From contig JAAFJT010000019.1 of the NCBI GenBank assembly GCA_013298955.1, positions 1 to 58,645 on the forward strand: 58,645 nucleotides of DNA, written 5' to 3'. This stretch comes from Chitinophagales bacterium (GTDB taxonomy: Bacteria; Bacteroidota; Bacteroidia; Chitinophagales; Saprospiraceae). Below are positions 8,514 to 16,251 of the stretch, piece by piece; the stretch's first letter is position 1, and every line of letters begins with the position of its first letter. Both the position numbers and the translations under genes were made by a program. The notes under the pieces are model-generated. The model did no database searches. It saw only the letters and a list, made by a program, of their open reading frames with translations, and was not told the DNA's origin.

Positions 8514-8948
8514 AGACATGAAAAAAGAGTAATTTAATTAACAAAATGGGATATATCTTAGTAAGGGTTTCGGGCGATATTCAAAGAAAAAACAATCAAA
8601 ATTGGCAAAAATACTGAGGGGGGTACTAAAAAAAGCAACAAAAAAAAAAGCCGTTTATACGACTACAAAAAATAAAAAAATGCTGTTTTGACGACGATAA
8701 AAAATAAAAAAAAATAAAAAAAAGACTCCACAGAACACCGCACTGCCGCACATACCGCCGCAAAAGCCCAACGCGGCGGTACGTCGGCAGTGCAAACGGA
8801 ATTGAAGGCAGGAATGGTACCAAATTCAATCATAGGAAACAAAATTGGGGCGAATAAGTCCTGCAAAAGCTCAGGATTCAGAATTCATTTAGAGAATAAG
8901 CCTCAATCATCCCTTAAAGAATGGATTTGGAGGCTTATTCTGGACTTT
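8514..8948. other. AT-rich spacer with short ORF and two hairpins
   Basis: Holds a 23-codon plus-strand frame (8546-8617, MGYILVRVSGDIQRKNNQ), which may be the stub of a lost gene. It is followed by an A-rich low-complexity run (8620-8725), the REP-like hairpin at 8740-8793, and a loose stem AGAATAAGCCTC / GAGGCTTATTCT (8893-8904 with 8930-8941) just after the stop of the leftward nuclease gene, possibly its terminator. Confidence 0.5.
8740..8793. repeat. REP-like GC-rich hairpin, copy 1
   Basis: GCACTGCCG at 8740 pairs perfectly with CGGCAGTGC at 8785-8793. Inside, ACCGCCGC pairs with GCGGCGGT around the loop AAAAGCCCAAC. It is a GC-rich island in very AT-rich DNA. The loop motif GCAAA-CCCAACGC and the ends are shared with the copy at 10231-10297. 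Confidence 0.8.
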
Positions 8949-10073
8949 TTAAGGTTTTAATTTTTGTTGTTCTTGTTGAATGATTTGTCGCAATGCCGCT
9001 TCCGAAGGCAAATTTAACAAATATTTGCTGACAAAAATTTGTTGTGACAAGCCGCCAGTTGCATATTTGACTAAGGTTTCATTCTTATCAGCGCATAAAA
9101 TAATGCCAATCGGTAATTGGTCGCCTTCAGTCATCTCATTCTCTCGAAAATAGTTGAGATACAAATTCATTTGTCCTGCGTCCGCATGATCGAATTGTCC
9201 GATTTTCAAATCAATCAACACATGGCATTTCAAAATGCGATGATAGAAGACCAAATCAATTCGATAATGGCGATTATCAAAGGAAATCCGCTTTTGTCGC
9301 GCTTCAAAACAGAAGCCGCGTCCGACTTCCATTAAAAAAAGTTGGAGGTGATTGATGATCGCTTGTTCTAAGTCGCTTTCCGTCAAATCACTGCTGGGCG
9401 TGAGTCCTAAAAAATCTAAAACGTAGGGGTCTCGAATGACTTCGGACGGTTGAAGGATGCCGCTTCCGTGCCGATGCGGTTTCAAAACGGTTTCGACATT
9501 CCGACTCAAGCCTGTCCGTTCAAAAAGTAAGCTATCCATCGCACGGCGCAATTCGCGGACGCTCCATGAATTGACTAAGGTTTCGGTTTCATAAAAAAGT
9601 CGTTTGAGGGGTTCGGGGTATTTTAACAATTCCGTGAAATGGGAAAAGGTTAATTGATTTAAAAGTTTCGACGGCTCGGAACGGTCGGTGTCCAATTTTC
9701 CAGACAGTGTCTGGAAAATTGAGGAGTTCGTTTGAAGGGCAGAGAGTCGTTGCTGCAAGGGTTGTGCATTCGCTTGAGCCATGCCTTCAAGGATAAATTG
9801 CCAAAAATGAGGATAAGTACTATAAAAATCGCGGCAAATATACAGTTGACTTTTACCGAGCTTGATTCGACGGATTTTGAATTGTTGCGCTAAACTTTCG
9901 ACCACTTGTTTGCCATAAGTGGCTTTATCGTGTCCATTTTGTTCGTATTCGACAATGTACATTCCGAAAAGCCAATTGCGTAAGGTTAAACTTGTATTAA
10001 TTTGGCGAGCTGTTTGTTGCACAAACCATTCGTGAGTGGTTTGAATGTCCGCCACCAGCGTATCAAAATTCAT
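8949..10073 (-). CDS. DUF1016/YhcG-type PDDEXK nuclease-domain protein
   Basis: 374 residues. The N-terminal DUF1016 helical domain (LRNWLFGMYIVEYEQNG, YGKQVVESLAQQFKIRR) is followed by a PDDEXK-type nuclease domain at about 225-360: FDNRHYRIDLVFYHR supplies the metal-binding Asp, and CHVLIDLKIGQF supplies the D-x-K pair. This is the usual YhcG architecture. The family is often found beside restriction or toxin genes; its in vivo role is uncertain. The neighbour is a truncated fic gene, and the region is AT-rich with stray hairpins, consistent with an accessory island. The start is an ATG 104 bp after the fic stop. Confidence 0.88.
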   Translation of the reverse strand: MNFDTLVADIQTTHEWFVQQTARQINTSLTLRNWLFGMYIVEYEQNGHDKATYGKQVVESLAQQFKIRRIKLGKSQLYICRDFYSTYPHFWQFILEGMAQANAQPLQQRLSALQTNSSIFQTLSGKLDTDRSEPSKLLNQLTFSHFTELLKYPEPLKRLFYETETLVNSWSVRELRRAMDSLLFERTGLSRNVETVLKPHRHGSGILQPSEVIRDPYVLDFLGLTPSSDLTESDLEQAIINHLQLFLMEVGRGFCFEARQKRISFDNRHYRIDLVFYHRILKCHVLIDLKIGQFDHADAGQMNLYLNYFRENEMTEGDQLPIGIILCADKNETLVKYATGGLSQQIFVSKYLLNLPSEAALRQIIQQEQQKLKP

Positions 10074-10177
10074 AATTAACGGTTTTTGAGTGAACCGTTT
10101 TGTTATTGAGGTGCAAAGATAAGAGGTTTGTGCTTCTTTTTAAAACTTTGTTGGGTAAAGGATTTAGGTTTCGAGTT

Positions 10178-10915
10178 CTATGGTTTCTTAGAGCGATAAT
10201 AAATATTTAAAAATACTGTTAACAACAAGGGCACTGCCGACAGCCAACCCGCGCAAACCCAACGCAAAGGCTCGACGCGGGTGGGTTGCGTCAGTGCGAT
10301 CGAACGATGATGAAATAATGCCGCTATCACCACAGGATGAATCGTTTTATCCCGACTCGCCTGATGCAGCCATTGCATTAAATCATTCATCAAAGCAGGC
10401 GTTTCTTCGGGCGTTGCGTAATAATGAATTTCCCCTGTTTGTGTTCTAACATGATTTGGAGTGCTTTTGTACTTGCCAATTTCAATTACTTTTCGAGTCT
10501 CTTGCCCGTTTGATGTGATTGCACGACTTGTATAAGGTTCTACGAGGATGATTTTATGCAATTCTCGAATGTCCATTTCGGTAAAACCGCGTCCATCCGT
10601 AAGGATTTGAAACAAATATTTAAGACCATCATCATGACCGCGCAAATCTAAATGGTCTTTAAACGGTTTGCCTTTGGCAGTCAAACCGTGCATCAAGAAA
10701 GAAATCGTTTCGCCGTATGTCAATTGATTGCCTTCAATTGCGTTGGAATGATAATTCCAATCCAATCTGAATTTTTGCATAATGCGTTTTTCAGCATCTT
10801 CCGAAATGGGTCTGAGTGCCTCAATTTGTTTAAATAAGGTTTGGACTTGCTCCACAATCGGCAATTGACTTGTTAATTGTGCCACTTCGAGCATTTTATC
10901 GAAAAAAGGAGCCAT
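10178..10915 (-). pseudogene. Fic-family protein, truncated before the catalytic motif
   Basis: The frame encodes 245 residues. Fic enzymes transfer AMP or related groups onto hydroxyl side chains through HPFx(D/E)GNGR. Residues 1-206 are a normal Fic N-terminal half with the inhibitory helix motif (HSNAIEGN, Ser57/Glu61) and the approach to the active site (HPVVIAALFHHR). The expected HPF...GNGR is missing. Exactly there the sequence enters a GC-rich hairpin (10231-10297), and the frame ends 28 codons later on unrelated residues. The product would keep the autoinhibitory helix but could not catalyse AMPylation. Most likely it is inactivated by insertion with loss of the 3' half. Confidence 0.85.
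10231..10297. repeat. REP-like GC-rich hairpin, copy 2, inside fic
   Basis: GCACTGCCGACAGCC...ACCCGCG pairs with CGCGGGTGGGTTGCGTCAGTGC with a few bulges. The loop contains GCAAACCCAACGC, as in copy 1 (8740-8793). It occupies the point where the Fic catalytic motif should begin. Confidence 0.78.
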
Positions 10916-11469
10916 TTTTTTTTGAAAAAAAGATTAATTATAAAGGATGTGTTTAAAACAGAACGAATTGGAGGCAAAAATAACGTTTTGTGGTTAATAT
11001 TGAATGGTTTCTGCAAAAGTAGTTCATTAATGAACCATCGCAAGTTTTAGAAACGAAATTGCAACTAAAAGTGTATGAATCTGTTTTTTAAAAGCATAAA
11101 TTTCGATTTAAGTAGTTAAAGTTAAATAATCGACAACAACGTTTGGAGGGTTTGAAACCCTCCAAACGTTATACTATACTTTGCGTCGGGTGTTTTTGCG
11201 ATCCAATGGGAACACGGATAACGCGGATTGAGCGAATTTTCACGGATTTTTTCCTAAATTGGCACTGAATTTCAAAAAAAATCCGTGCGAATCCGCCCAA
11301 TCCACGTTATCCGCGTTCCAATAGTATCCAAAACCACCCGACGCAAAGTATATCTTGAAAATCAACCTTTTAGCAATCTTCCCTTTTTGTCGATTCTTTT
11401 ACTTCAACTACTTACTTGCATCCATTGATAATCAAAAATTGAAATGTATCAACTTTAGAATCAAAAATC
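10916..11469. other. Intergenic region dominated by nested palindromes
   Basis: No gene is seen. 10916-11100 is AT-rich spacer upstream of fic. 11103-11415 is the compound element L(D + G(A)), described separately. The remaining 55 bp lead into the ATP-grasp gene. Confidence 0.7.
11103..11415. repeat. Compound nested palindrome L(D + G(A))
   Basis: Outer L arms are TTAAGTAGTTAAAGTTAAAT at about 11108 and the reverse-complementary TTTTACTTCAACTACTTA at about 11397-11414. Inside lie a perfect family-D hairpin (AACGTTTGGAGGGTTT / AAACCCTCCAAACGTT, 11138-11170) and, next to it, family G: TACTTTGCGTCGGG at 11177 and CCCGACGCAAAGTA at 11337-11350. G itself encloses a family-A hairpin (GGGAACACGGATAACGCGG ... 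CCGCGTTCC). The G element is bounded by TA on both sides. The related locus 17658-17794 has L and D but no G. Confidence 0.88.
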
Positions 11470-12387
11470 ATGATAATACTCTATTGCGATAACGGTTACA
11501 ACTCGAAAGAAGTGGATTGTTTTTATGCCGAAGAATATGAAACGGCTAAAAAACAGCACCTTCATATTGGTTTAATCCGTTTTGAAGATATTACAAAAAG
11601 TAAAGATGCTTTAAAGGCAATCCGTCGATTGCACGGATTCAAGGAAGCGATTTTAGGCATTTACAGAGGTTGGATGTTAAAACCAACTGAATATGAAAAC
11701 CTTTATAACGCGCTATTGACTAAAAATATAAGGCTTATTAATAATCCAATGGAGTATCAATTCTGCCATTATTTACCCAATTCATACGAAGTTTTGGGTG
11801 AAAAAACACCTAAATCCGTTTGGTTAGACATGTCATTCGGTTACGAAGACAAGGATTTAATAGCGAAAGCGCAGCATTTTCAAGGAAAACCCATTATTGT
11901 TAAAGATTATGTGAAATCCCAGAAGCATTATTGGAAGGAAGCCTGCTTTATTCCCAATTCAAATCATGCGGAAAGCGTTTTAGCCATTACAAAAAAATTT
12001 ATGGAACTGCAAGATACCGATTTAAATGTAGGAATTGTCTATCGTGAATTTATGGAATTTGAACCTCTGGCAAATCATTCCATCAGTGGAATGCCTTTAA
12101 CAAAGGAATTTCGCCTTTTTGTGTTGAATAAGAAAATAATTAGTGTCTTCAATTATTGGGATGAAGGAGATTATGAGGATGAATTACCCAATCTCGCTCC
12201 GTTCCAAGCAGAAATCAACCGCATAAAGAGTTCTTTTTACACGATGGATATTGCCAAAACGAAGCAAAGAGATTGGCTCATCGTAGAATTAGGCGATGGA
12301 CAAGTGGCAGGTTTGCCCGATAATGCCGATAAAGATGCTTTTTACAAATCAATAATGGCTAATATACATTTCCTAAATGATTTGTAA
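11470..12387 (+). CDS. ATP-grasp domain protein, R2K-like
   Basis: 305 residues. ATP-grasp enzymes couple ATP hydrolysis to ligation of a carboxylate with an amine or thiol. The N-terminal part (MIILYCDNGYNSKEVDCFYA) is a preATP-grasp-like segment. The C-terminal half has ATP-grasp features: IIVKDYVKSQKHYWKEACFI (nucleotide-binding lysines), VYREFMEFEP, KEFRLFVLNKKIISVFNYW, and a DWLIVELGDGQVAGLPD metal-site segment (E-x-GDGQVxGLP). This matches the R2K/DUF4343 clade of stand-alone ATP-grasp proteins. The substrate is unknown and no partner gene lies beside it. Family assignment is fairly sure, function is not. Confidence 0.82.
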   Translation: MIILYCDNGYNSKEVDCFYAEEYETAKKQHLHIGLIRFEDITKSKDALKAIRRLHGFKEAILGIYRGWMLKPTEYENLYNALLTKNIRLINNPMEYQFCHYLPNSYEVLGEKTPKSVWLDMSFGYEDKDLIAKAQHFQGKPIIVKDYVKSQKHYWKEACFIPNSNHAESVLAITKKFMELQDTDLNVGIVYREFMEFEPLANHSISGMPLTKEFRLFVLNKKIISVFNYWDEGDYEDELPNLAPFQAEINRIKSSFYTMDIAKTKQRDWLIVELGDGQVAGLPDNADKDAFYKSIMANIHFLNDL

Positions 12388-12420
12388 ATCAATTCGAGCA
12401 TGATTTGCGTCAAGCATAAC

Positions 12421-12447
12421 TTGCGTCAAGTTTCAACCTTGACGCAA
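12421..12447. repeat. Family-E hairpin
   Basis: TTGCGTCAAG (12421-12430) pairs with CTTGACGCAA (12438-12447) across TTTCAAC. It lies 33 bp past the ATP-grasp stop and is followed by CTTTCTTTT, so it may terminate that gene. Related copies are at 22425-22457 and 52384-52416. Confidence 0.75.
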
Positions 12448-12570
12448 CTTTCTTTTCACAAGTCGTTTAGCGGATACATCGTGAAAAGAAAAATTAATTT
12501 TAAAAAAATTAATTAAATAAAATACGTTTTTAGCAAGAATAAAATATTTTTTTAGAAATTTTAAAATAAA

Positions 12571-12604
12571 ACAGCCCCAAAATGCGATTTTTGGGCTGTT
12601 TTTA
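12571..12604. terminator. Bidirectional intrinsic terminator
   Basis: ACAGCCCCAAAA pairs with TTTTTGGGCTGT over a short loop, with A-run before and T-run after, so it can work on either strand. Confidence 0.75.
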
Positions 12605-12758
12605 TTCCATTAAAAAGTAAAAAATAGCTTTTTCAAGCATTTTTGGCATCATTTTGACTGTAAAACCCCTTTTTTTTAGCTTTTTATCCCAAAATGCTCC
12701 ATACTAATTCACCTAACAAAAACGCTATTTACTCCTTTACAAACGCTGCAATACAGAT

Positions 12759-12766
12759 TACCTTTG
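12759..12766 (+). promoter_or_regulatory. -7 box in conserved promoter block
   Basis: TACCTTTG fits TAnnTTTG. It lies inside a stretch (12710-12800) that reappears on the minus strand at 26668-26757, with shared segments such as TTTACTCCTTTACAAACGCT upstream of the box and ACAAATAA downstream. Confidence 0.6.
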
Positions 12767-12770
12767 CATT

Positions 12771-12928
12771 AACAAATAAACGCAGCGATTTCAATCTCTC
12801 AAAGAAAGGAATCAAAAGCTCCATTTACGACCCTTTAATTTAAACGCAAAACTATTTTGTAACCTTTATTTTTTTTAGTACACCAAGTAAGAAAAAAGTC
12901 GCAGCCGTCAAAAGCTGCGACTTTCTGG
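12771..12928 (+). ncRNA. Candidate small RNA
   Basis: Between the TACCTTTG box and the hairpin AAAGTCGCAGC / GCTGCGACTTT (12895-12924, followed by CTGGTTTT) lie about 155 nt with no ATG-initiated frame. A segment CCTTTAATTTAAA...ATTTTGTAACC at about 12834-12865 recurs, in the opposite orientation relative to the promoter, at 26318-26345. This is inferred from promoter plus terminator plus recurrence; no Rfam family is recognised. It could instead be the leader of the response-regulator gene. Confidence 0.4.
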
Positions 12929-12941
12929 TTTTAGGGTCAAT

Positions 12942-13036
12942 TGGAACACGGATGATACAGATTAGGCGGATGAACACCGATTTTTTTTCAAAAAAATCGG
13001 TGTTCATCCGCCTAATCTGTATCATCCGTGTTCCAA
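12942..13036. repeat. Family-A palindrome
   Basis: CAATTGGAACACGGATGATA...ATCGG pairs base for base with CCGAT...TATCATCCGTGTTCCAATT around an A/T-rich tip (TTTTTTTTCAAAAAAA). It is a simple copy without a nested insert. Confidence 0.9.
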
Positions 13037-13260
13037 TTTATACTAAAAAAAATATTCCATCAGCGAAAATTTCGCTAATAATCAAACATTTGATTATCAA
13101 TTATTTATAAAAATTCAATTTATAAATCAACCGATAAGAAGTCTATTTTTGCTATTTTTTTAAAAAAAAAGTGAAAAAATAGCTGGATTAAAAAAAAAAC
13201 TACTATTTTTACTTCGCCGAAGTTGCAAACACGCTAATTTGAACCCTTTGGCAATGATGT

Positions 13261-13653
13261 ATGTCGCATTCCAAGAATCCGAAAAAGAAAAAAATATTGC
13301 TGGTGGACGATGAACCAAACATCCTTACAGCCCTTGAATACTTATTCGAGGAAGAAGGTTTCATCGTACAAAAAGCCTTTGATGGGCATCAAGCCTTGAT
13401 GAAATTACAATCTTTTCATCCAAATGTCGTTGTATTGGATGTGATGATGCCTGCTATGGACGGTTTTGAAGTGGCACGCCGCATTCGACATATTGAAAGA
13501 TATGATGATATTCAAATTGTATTCCTCACTGCCAAAGGCACGTCGAATGACCGCAGAGAAGGATACAGTAGCGGCGGGGAAATATACCTCACGAAACCGT
13601 TTGATAATGAAGAATTAGTCCATATTGTCAATGAAATGGTCGAATTTGGTTGA
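13261..13653 (+). CDS. CheY-like response regulator, receiver domain only
   Basis: 130 residues forming one receiver domain and no output domain. It has the acidic pair in LLVDDEPN (Asp16/Asp17), the phosphoacceptor Asp60 in VVVLDVMMPAMDG, the switch Thr in FLTAKG and the invariant Lys in LTKPFDN. A lysine-rich tail (NPKKKKI) precedes strand 1. The gene lies 165 bp upstream of acetyl-CoA synthetase in the same direction, a pairing seen elsewhere in Bacteroidota, but acs has its own promoter box. The cognate kinase is not adjacent; the TPR kinase at 17.8-20.1 kb is one candidate. The partner or effector is unknown. Confidence 0.93.
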   Translation: MSHSKNPKKKKILLVDDEPNILTALEYLFEEEGFIVQKAFDGHQALMKLQSFHPNVVVLDVMMPAMDGFEVARRIRHIERYDDIQIVFLTAKGTSNDRREGYSSGGEIYLTKPFDNEELVHIVNEMVEFG

Positions 13654-13764
13654 ATTATCCCAAAAATCGAAGTTAAAGTTTCATATTTAATGATGTTCAA
13701 AAAAATTTGGGGATTCCTTCGCCAAATTTTTTTGAACTATTAAATATAAACATATAGATAGTTG

Positions 13765-13772
13765 TATATTTG
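13765..13772 (+). promoter_or_regulatory. -7 box of the acs promoter
   Basis: TATATTTG fits TAnnTTTG. It places the transcription start near 13778, downstream of the in-frame TTG at 13762, so the ATG at 13819 must be the acs start. Confidence 0.65.
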
Positions 13773-13818
13773 CAATAGTGTTCGTCAAAGTATTAAAATC
13801 ATTCAACATTTAGAAGTT

Positions 13819-15732
13819 ATGTCATCGTTAATTATCAAATCGTTTGCTCAGTACAAAAAAGAATATGCCCGCAGTGTTGAAAATCCTGAAGGATTTTGGG
13901 CAGAACGCGCCGATGAATTTGTTTGGCATCGGAAATGGGATAAAGTATTAGATTACAATTTCGTCGATTATCAAACACAATGGTTTGTGAATGGGAAATT
14001 AAATATCACCGAAAATTGTTTAGACCGTCATTTGGCAACTCAGGGCGATAAAAAAGCCATTGTTTGGGAGCCGAATGACCCAAATGATGCTGGTCAAACC
14101 CTGACGTACCGCGAATTGCATGCTAAAGTATGTCAATTTTCCAATGTTTTAAAAAGTTTGGGGGTTGTCCAAGGGGATAGAGTGTGTCTGTATATGCCGA
14201 TGATTCCTGAGTTGGCGATTGCGGTTTTGGCATGTGCGCGATTGGGCGCGGTGCATTCGGTGGTTTTTGGCGGATTTTCGGCGCAATCCATTTCAGACCG
14301 TATCAATGATTCGGCATGTAAGATTTTGGTGACTTCGGATGGTGCGTTTCGCGGCAATAAGGAAATTAAATTGAAAGATATTGCAGATGAGGCGATGTCC
14401 AGTACGCCAAGTGTTGAAAAATGTATCGTTTTTAAACGAACAGGCAGTTTTGTACATTGGACGGCGGGGCGCGACCTTTGGTGGCATGAGGAAATGGCAA
14501 AAGCGTCTGTGGATTGTCCTGCGATTTCGGTGGATAGTGAAGACCCGTTATTTATTTTATATACGTCTGGCAGTACAGGCAAACCGAAAGGCGTTTTACA
14601 CACCACCGCAGGTTATATGGTTTATACGCATTATACGTTTGCCAATGTTTTCCGTCCCGGCAAAAATGATGTGTATTGGTGTACGGCGGATATTGGTTGG
14701 ATTACAGGACATTCTTATATCGTGTATGGTCCTCTTTTGGCGGGTGCAACGACGGTGATGTTTGAAGGGATTCCGACTTGGCCCGATGCAGGACGGTTTT
14801 GGCAAGTGATTGATAAATTGAAAGTCAACCAATTTTATACCGCGCCGACGGCTTTACGCTCTTTAATGGGCGCGGGTTTGCAACATGTCGCGCCGTATTC
14901 GTTGAGTACGTTGAAAGTATTGGGTTCTGTGGGCGAGCCGATTAATGAGGAGGCTTGGATTTGGTATCACAAATATATTGGAAAAAGTCGTTGTCCGATT
15001 GTCGATACTTGGTGGCAAACCGAAACGGGCGGTATTTTGATTTCGCCGTTGCCGAATGTGACTAAGTTGAAACCGACGATGGCAACCTTGCCGCTTCCTG
15101 GCGTTCAACCTGTTTTATTGACTCCCGAAGGCAAAGAAATTACAGAAAACAATGTAGAAGGATTGTTATGTATCAAATATCCTTGGCCCTCTATTATCCG
15201 GACGACTTATGGCGATCATGAACGCTGTCGGGCAACTTATTTTGGATTATTTCCGGGCTATTACTTCACGGGCGATGGTGCAAAACGCGATGAAGATGGT
15301 TATTATCGGATTATCGGGCGTGTGGATGATGTTATAAACGTTTCCGGACACCGAATTGGGACGGCGGAAGTGGAAGATGCGATTAATAAACATCCTTTTG
15401 TGGTCGAATCGGCAGTTGTAGCCTGTCCGCATCCGATTAAAGGACAAGGCATTTACGCATTTATCATTTGCGACCGAACGATTGTGAGCGAAAAAGCGTT
15501 TAAAGATGAGGTATTGCTTGAAGTGACCAAACAAATTGGCGCGATTGCGAAACCTGATATAATTCAAGTCGTTCCGGGATTGCCCAAAACGCGTTCAGGA
15601 AAGATTATGCGCCGTATTTTGCGGAAAATTGCAGAAGGCGATATTTCCAATTTGGGCGATACGAGTACGTTGTTGGATCCATCAATCGTGGATGTGATTA
15701 AAGCAGGTGCGCCGACTTTGAAAGGTAAGTAA
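13819..15732 (+). CDS. acs: Acetyl-CoA synthetase
   Basis: 637 residues from the ATG (an upstream TTG adds 19 but lies before the promoter). AMP-forming ligase: acetate + ATP + CoA to acetyl-CoA through acetyl-AMP, cytoplasmic. Motifs in order: the phosphate-binding loop YTSGSTGKPKGVLH, the DTWWQTETGG signature, TGDGAKRDEDGYY, the hinge region GRVDDVINVSGHRIGTAEVE, and the C-terminal PKTRSGKIMRR, whose lysine is the regulatory acetylation site in the family. Length is normal. It allows growth on acetate or recapture of overflow acetate. A D hairpin and a GGGGCGA/TCGCCCC terminator follow. Confidence 0.97.
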   Translation: MSSLIIKSFAQYKKEYARSVENPEGFWAERADEFVWHRKWDKVLDYNFVDYQTQWFVNGKLNITENCLDRHLATQGDKKAIVWEPNDPNDAGQTLTYRELHAKVCQFSNVLKSLGVVQGDRVCLYMPMIPELAIAVLACARLGAVHSVVFGGFSAQSISDRINDSACKILVTSDGAFRGNKEIKLKDIADEAMSSTPSVEKCIVFKRTGSFVHWTAGRDLWWHEEMAKASVDCPAISVDSEDPLFILYTSGSTGKPKGVLHTTAGYMVYTHYTFANVFRPGKNDVYWCTADIGWITGHSYIVYGPLLAGATTVMFEGIPTWPDAGRFWQVIDKLKVNQFYTAPTALRSLMGAGLQHVAPYSLSTLKVLGSVGEPINEEAWIWYHKYIGKSRCPIVDTWWQTETGGILISPLPNVTKLKPTMATLPLPGVQPVLLTPEGKEITENNVEGLLCIKYPWPSIIRTTYGDHERCRATYFGLFPGYYFTGDGAKRDEDGYYRIIGRVDDVINVSGHRIGTAEVEDAINKHPFVVESAVVACPHPIKGQGIYAFIICDRTIVSEKAFKDEVLLEVTKQIGAIAKPDIIQVVPGLPKTRSGKIMRRILRKIAEGDISNLGDTSTLLDPSIVDVIKAGAPTLKGK

Positions 15733-15767
15733 TTGATTATCAATACGTAAATAAAAAAAGTGGATAC

Positions 15768-15800
15768 AACGTTTGGAGGGTTTTAAACCCTCCAAACGTT
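15768..15800. repeat. Family-D hairpin
   Basis: AACGTTTGGAGGGTTT followed directly by TAAACCCTCCAAACGTT, a perfect 16-bp stem 36 bp after the acs stop. Same family as 11138-11170 and 17728-17760. Confidence 0.85.
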
Positions 15801-15837
15801 TGATAATTCGTTATTTTGATAAAATCTTTAAAAAAAT

Positions 15838-15906
15838 GGGGGCGATACAGCATTTCGCATTATATTTTAAAAAATCACCCGACTGTACGCTGGTCGCCCC
15901 TTTTTT
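15838..15906 (+). terminator. Terminator downstream of acs
   Basis: GGGGGCGA...CAGC pairs with GCTG-G-TCGCCCC (15889-15900) and is followed by TTTTTT. The loop is long (about 35 nt), so it may have extra structure. Confidence 0.65.
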
Positions 15907-15970
15907 AAAACATGGATTCGTTGGATTGTAATGCAATCCAAATTTTAGACTTCACACGCTACTTTTGCAA

Positions 15971-16084
15971 TACAATTGGAACGCGGATGACGCGGATTTT
16001 TTTAATGGTATTCACTTTTGGAATATCATTAAAAAAACATCTATGAAAATCTGCAAAATCCGCGTCATCCACATTCCAATTGTA
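15971..16084. repeat. Family-A palindrome with decayed outer arms
   Basis: TACAATTGGAACGCGGATG pairs with CATCCACATTCCAATTGTA, and the tip carries AATGGTATTC / GAATATCATT. Downstream CCCAAAGCCAATCGACGCAAAGC looks like a degraded family-G right arm. It is flanked by TA on both sides. The rest of the 15733-16251 gap holds a D hairpin, a terminator and AT-rich promoter sequence. Confidence 0.85.
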
Positions 16085-16226
16085 TCCCAAAGCCAATCGA
16101 CGCAAAGCAGAGCATTTCTATTTTATTATAAAAATTTTATATCAAAATCAGAACATATTCAAAATAAAAAATTGTAATTTACTTTAAAACAAAATAAAAG
16201 CATTTTGCGTTCTCAATTTAAACTTG

Positions 16227-16234
16227 TAATTTTG
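16227..16234 (+). promoter_or_regulatory. Possible -7 box for the subtilase gene
   Basis: TAATTTTG fits TAnnTTTG, 17 bp before the ATG, which would leave a very short leader. Confidence 0.4.
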
Positions 16235-16251
16235 AACCAAAATCTTTATAA

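Larger units (their letters stand above)
12388..13260. other. Long intergenic region with terminators, promoter block and repeats
   Basis: 873 bp without a protein gene. In order: an E hairpin (12421-12447); terminator-like hairpin (12571-12604); a promoter block shared with 26.7 kb (12710-12800); a candidate short transcript ending in the 12895-12924 hairpin; a family-A palindrome (12942-13036); then AT-rich sequence with TTGATTATCAATTATT at about 13088, leading to the response-regulator gene. Confidence 0.6.

Noticed and set aside
8626-8866. Two minus-strand 67-codon ORFs
   Set aside because: They are Phe-rich translations of the A-run and the REP-like hairpin; only a short GC-balanced piece looks protein-like.
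13762-13818. TTG start of acetyl-CoA synthetase
   Set aside because: It lies upstream of the predicted transcription start set by TATATTTG at 13765-13772.
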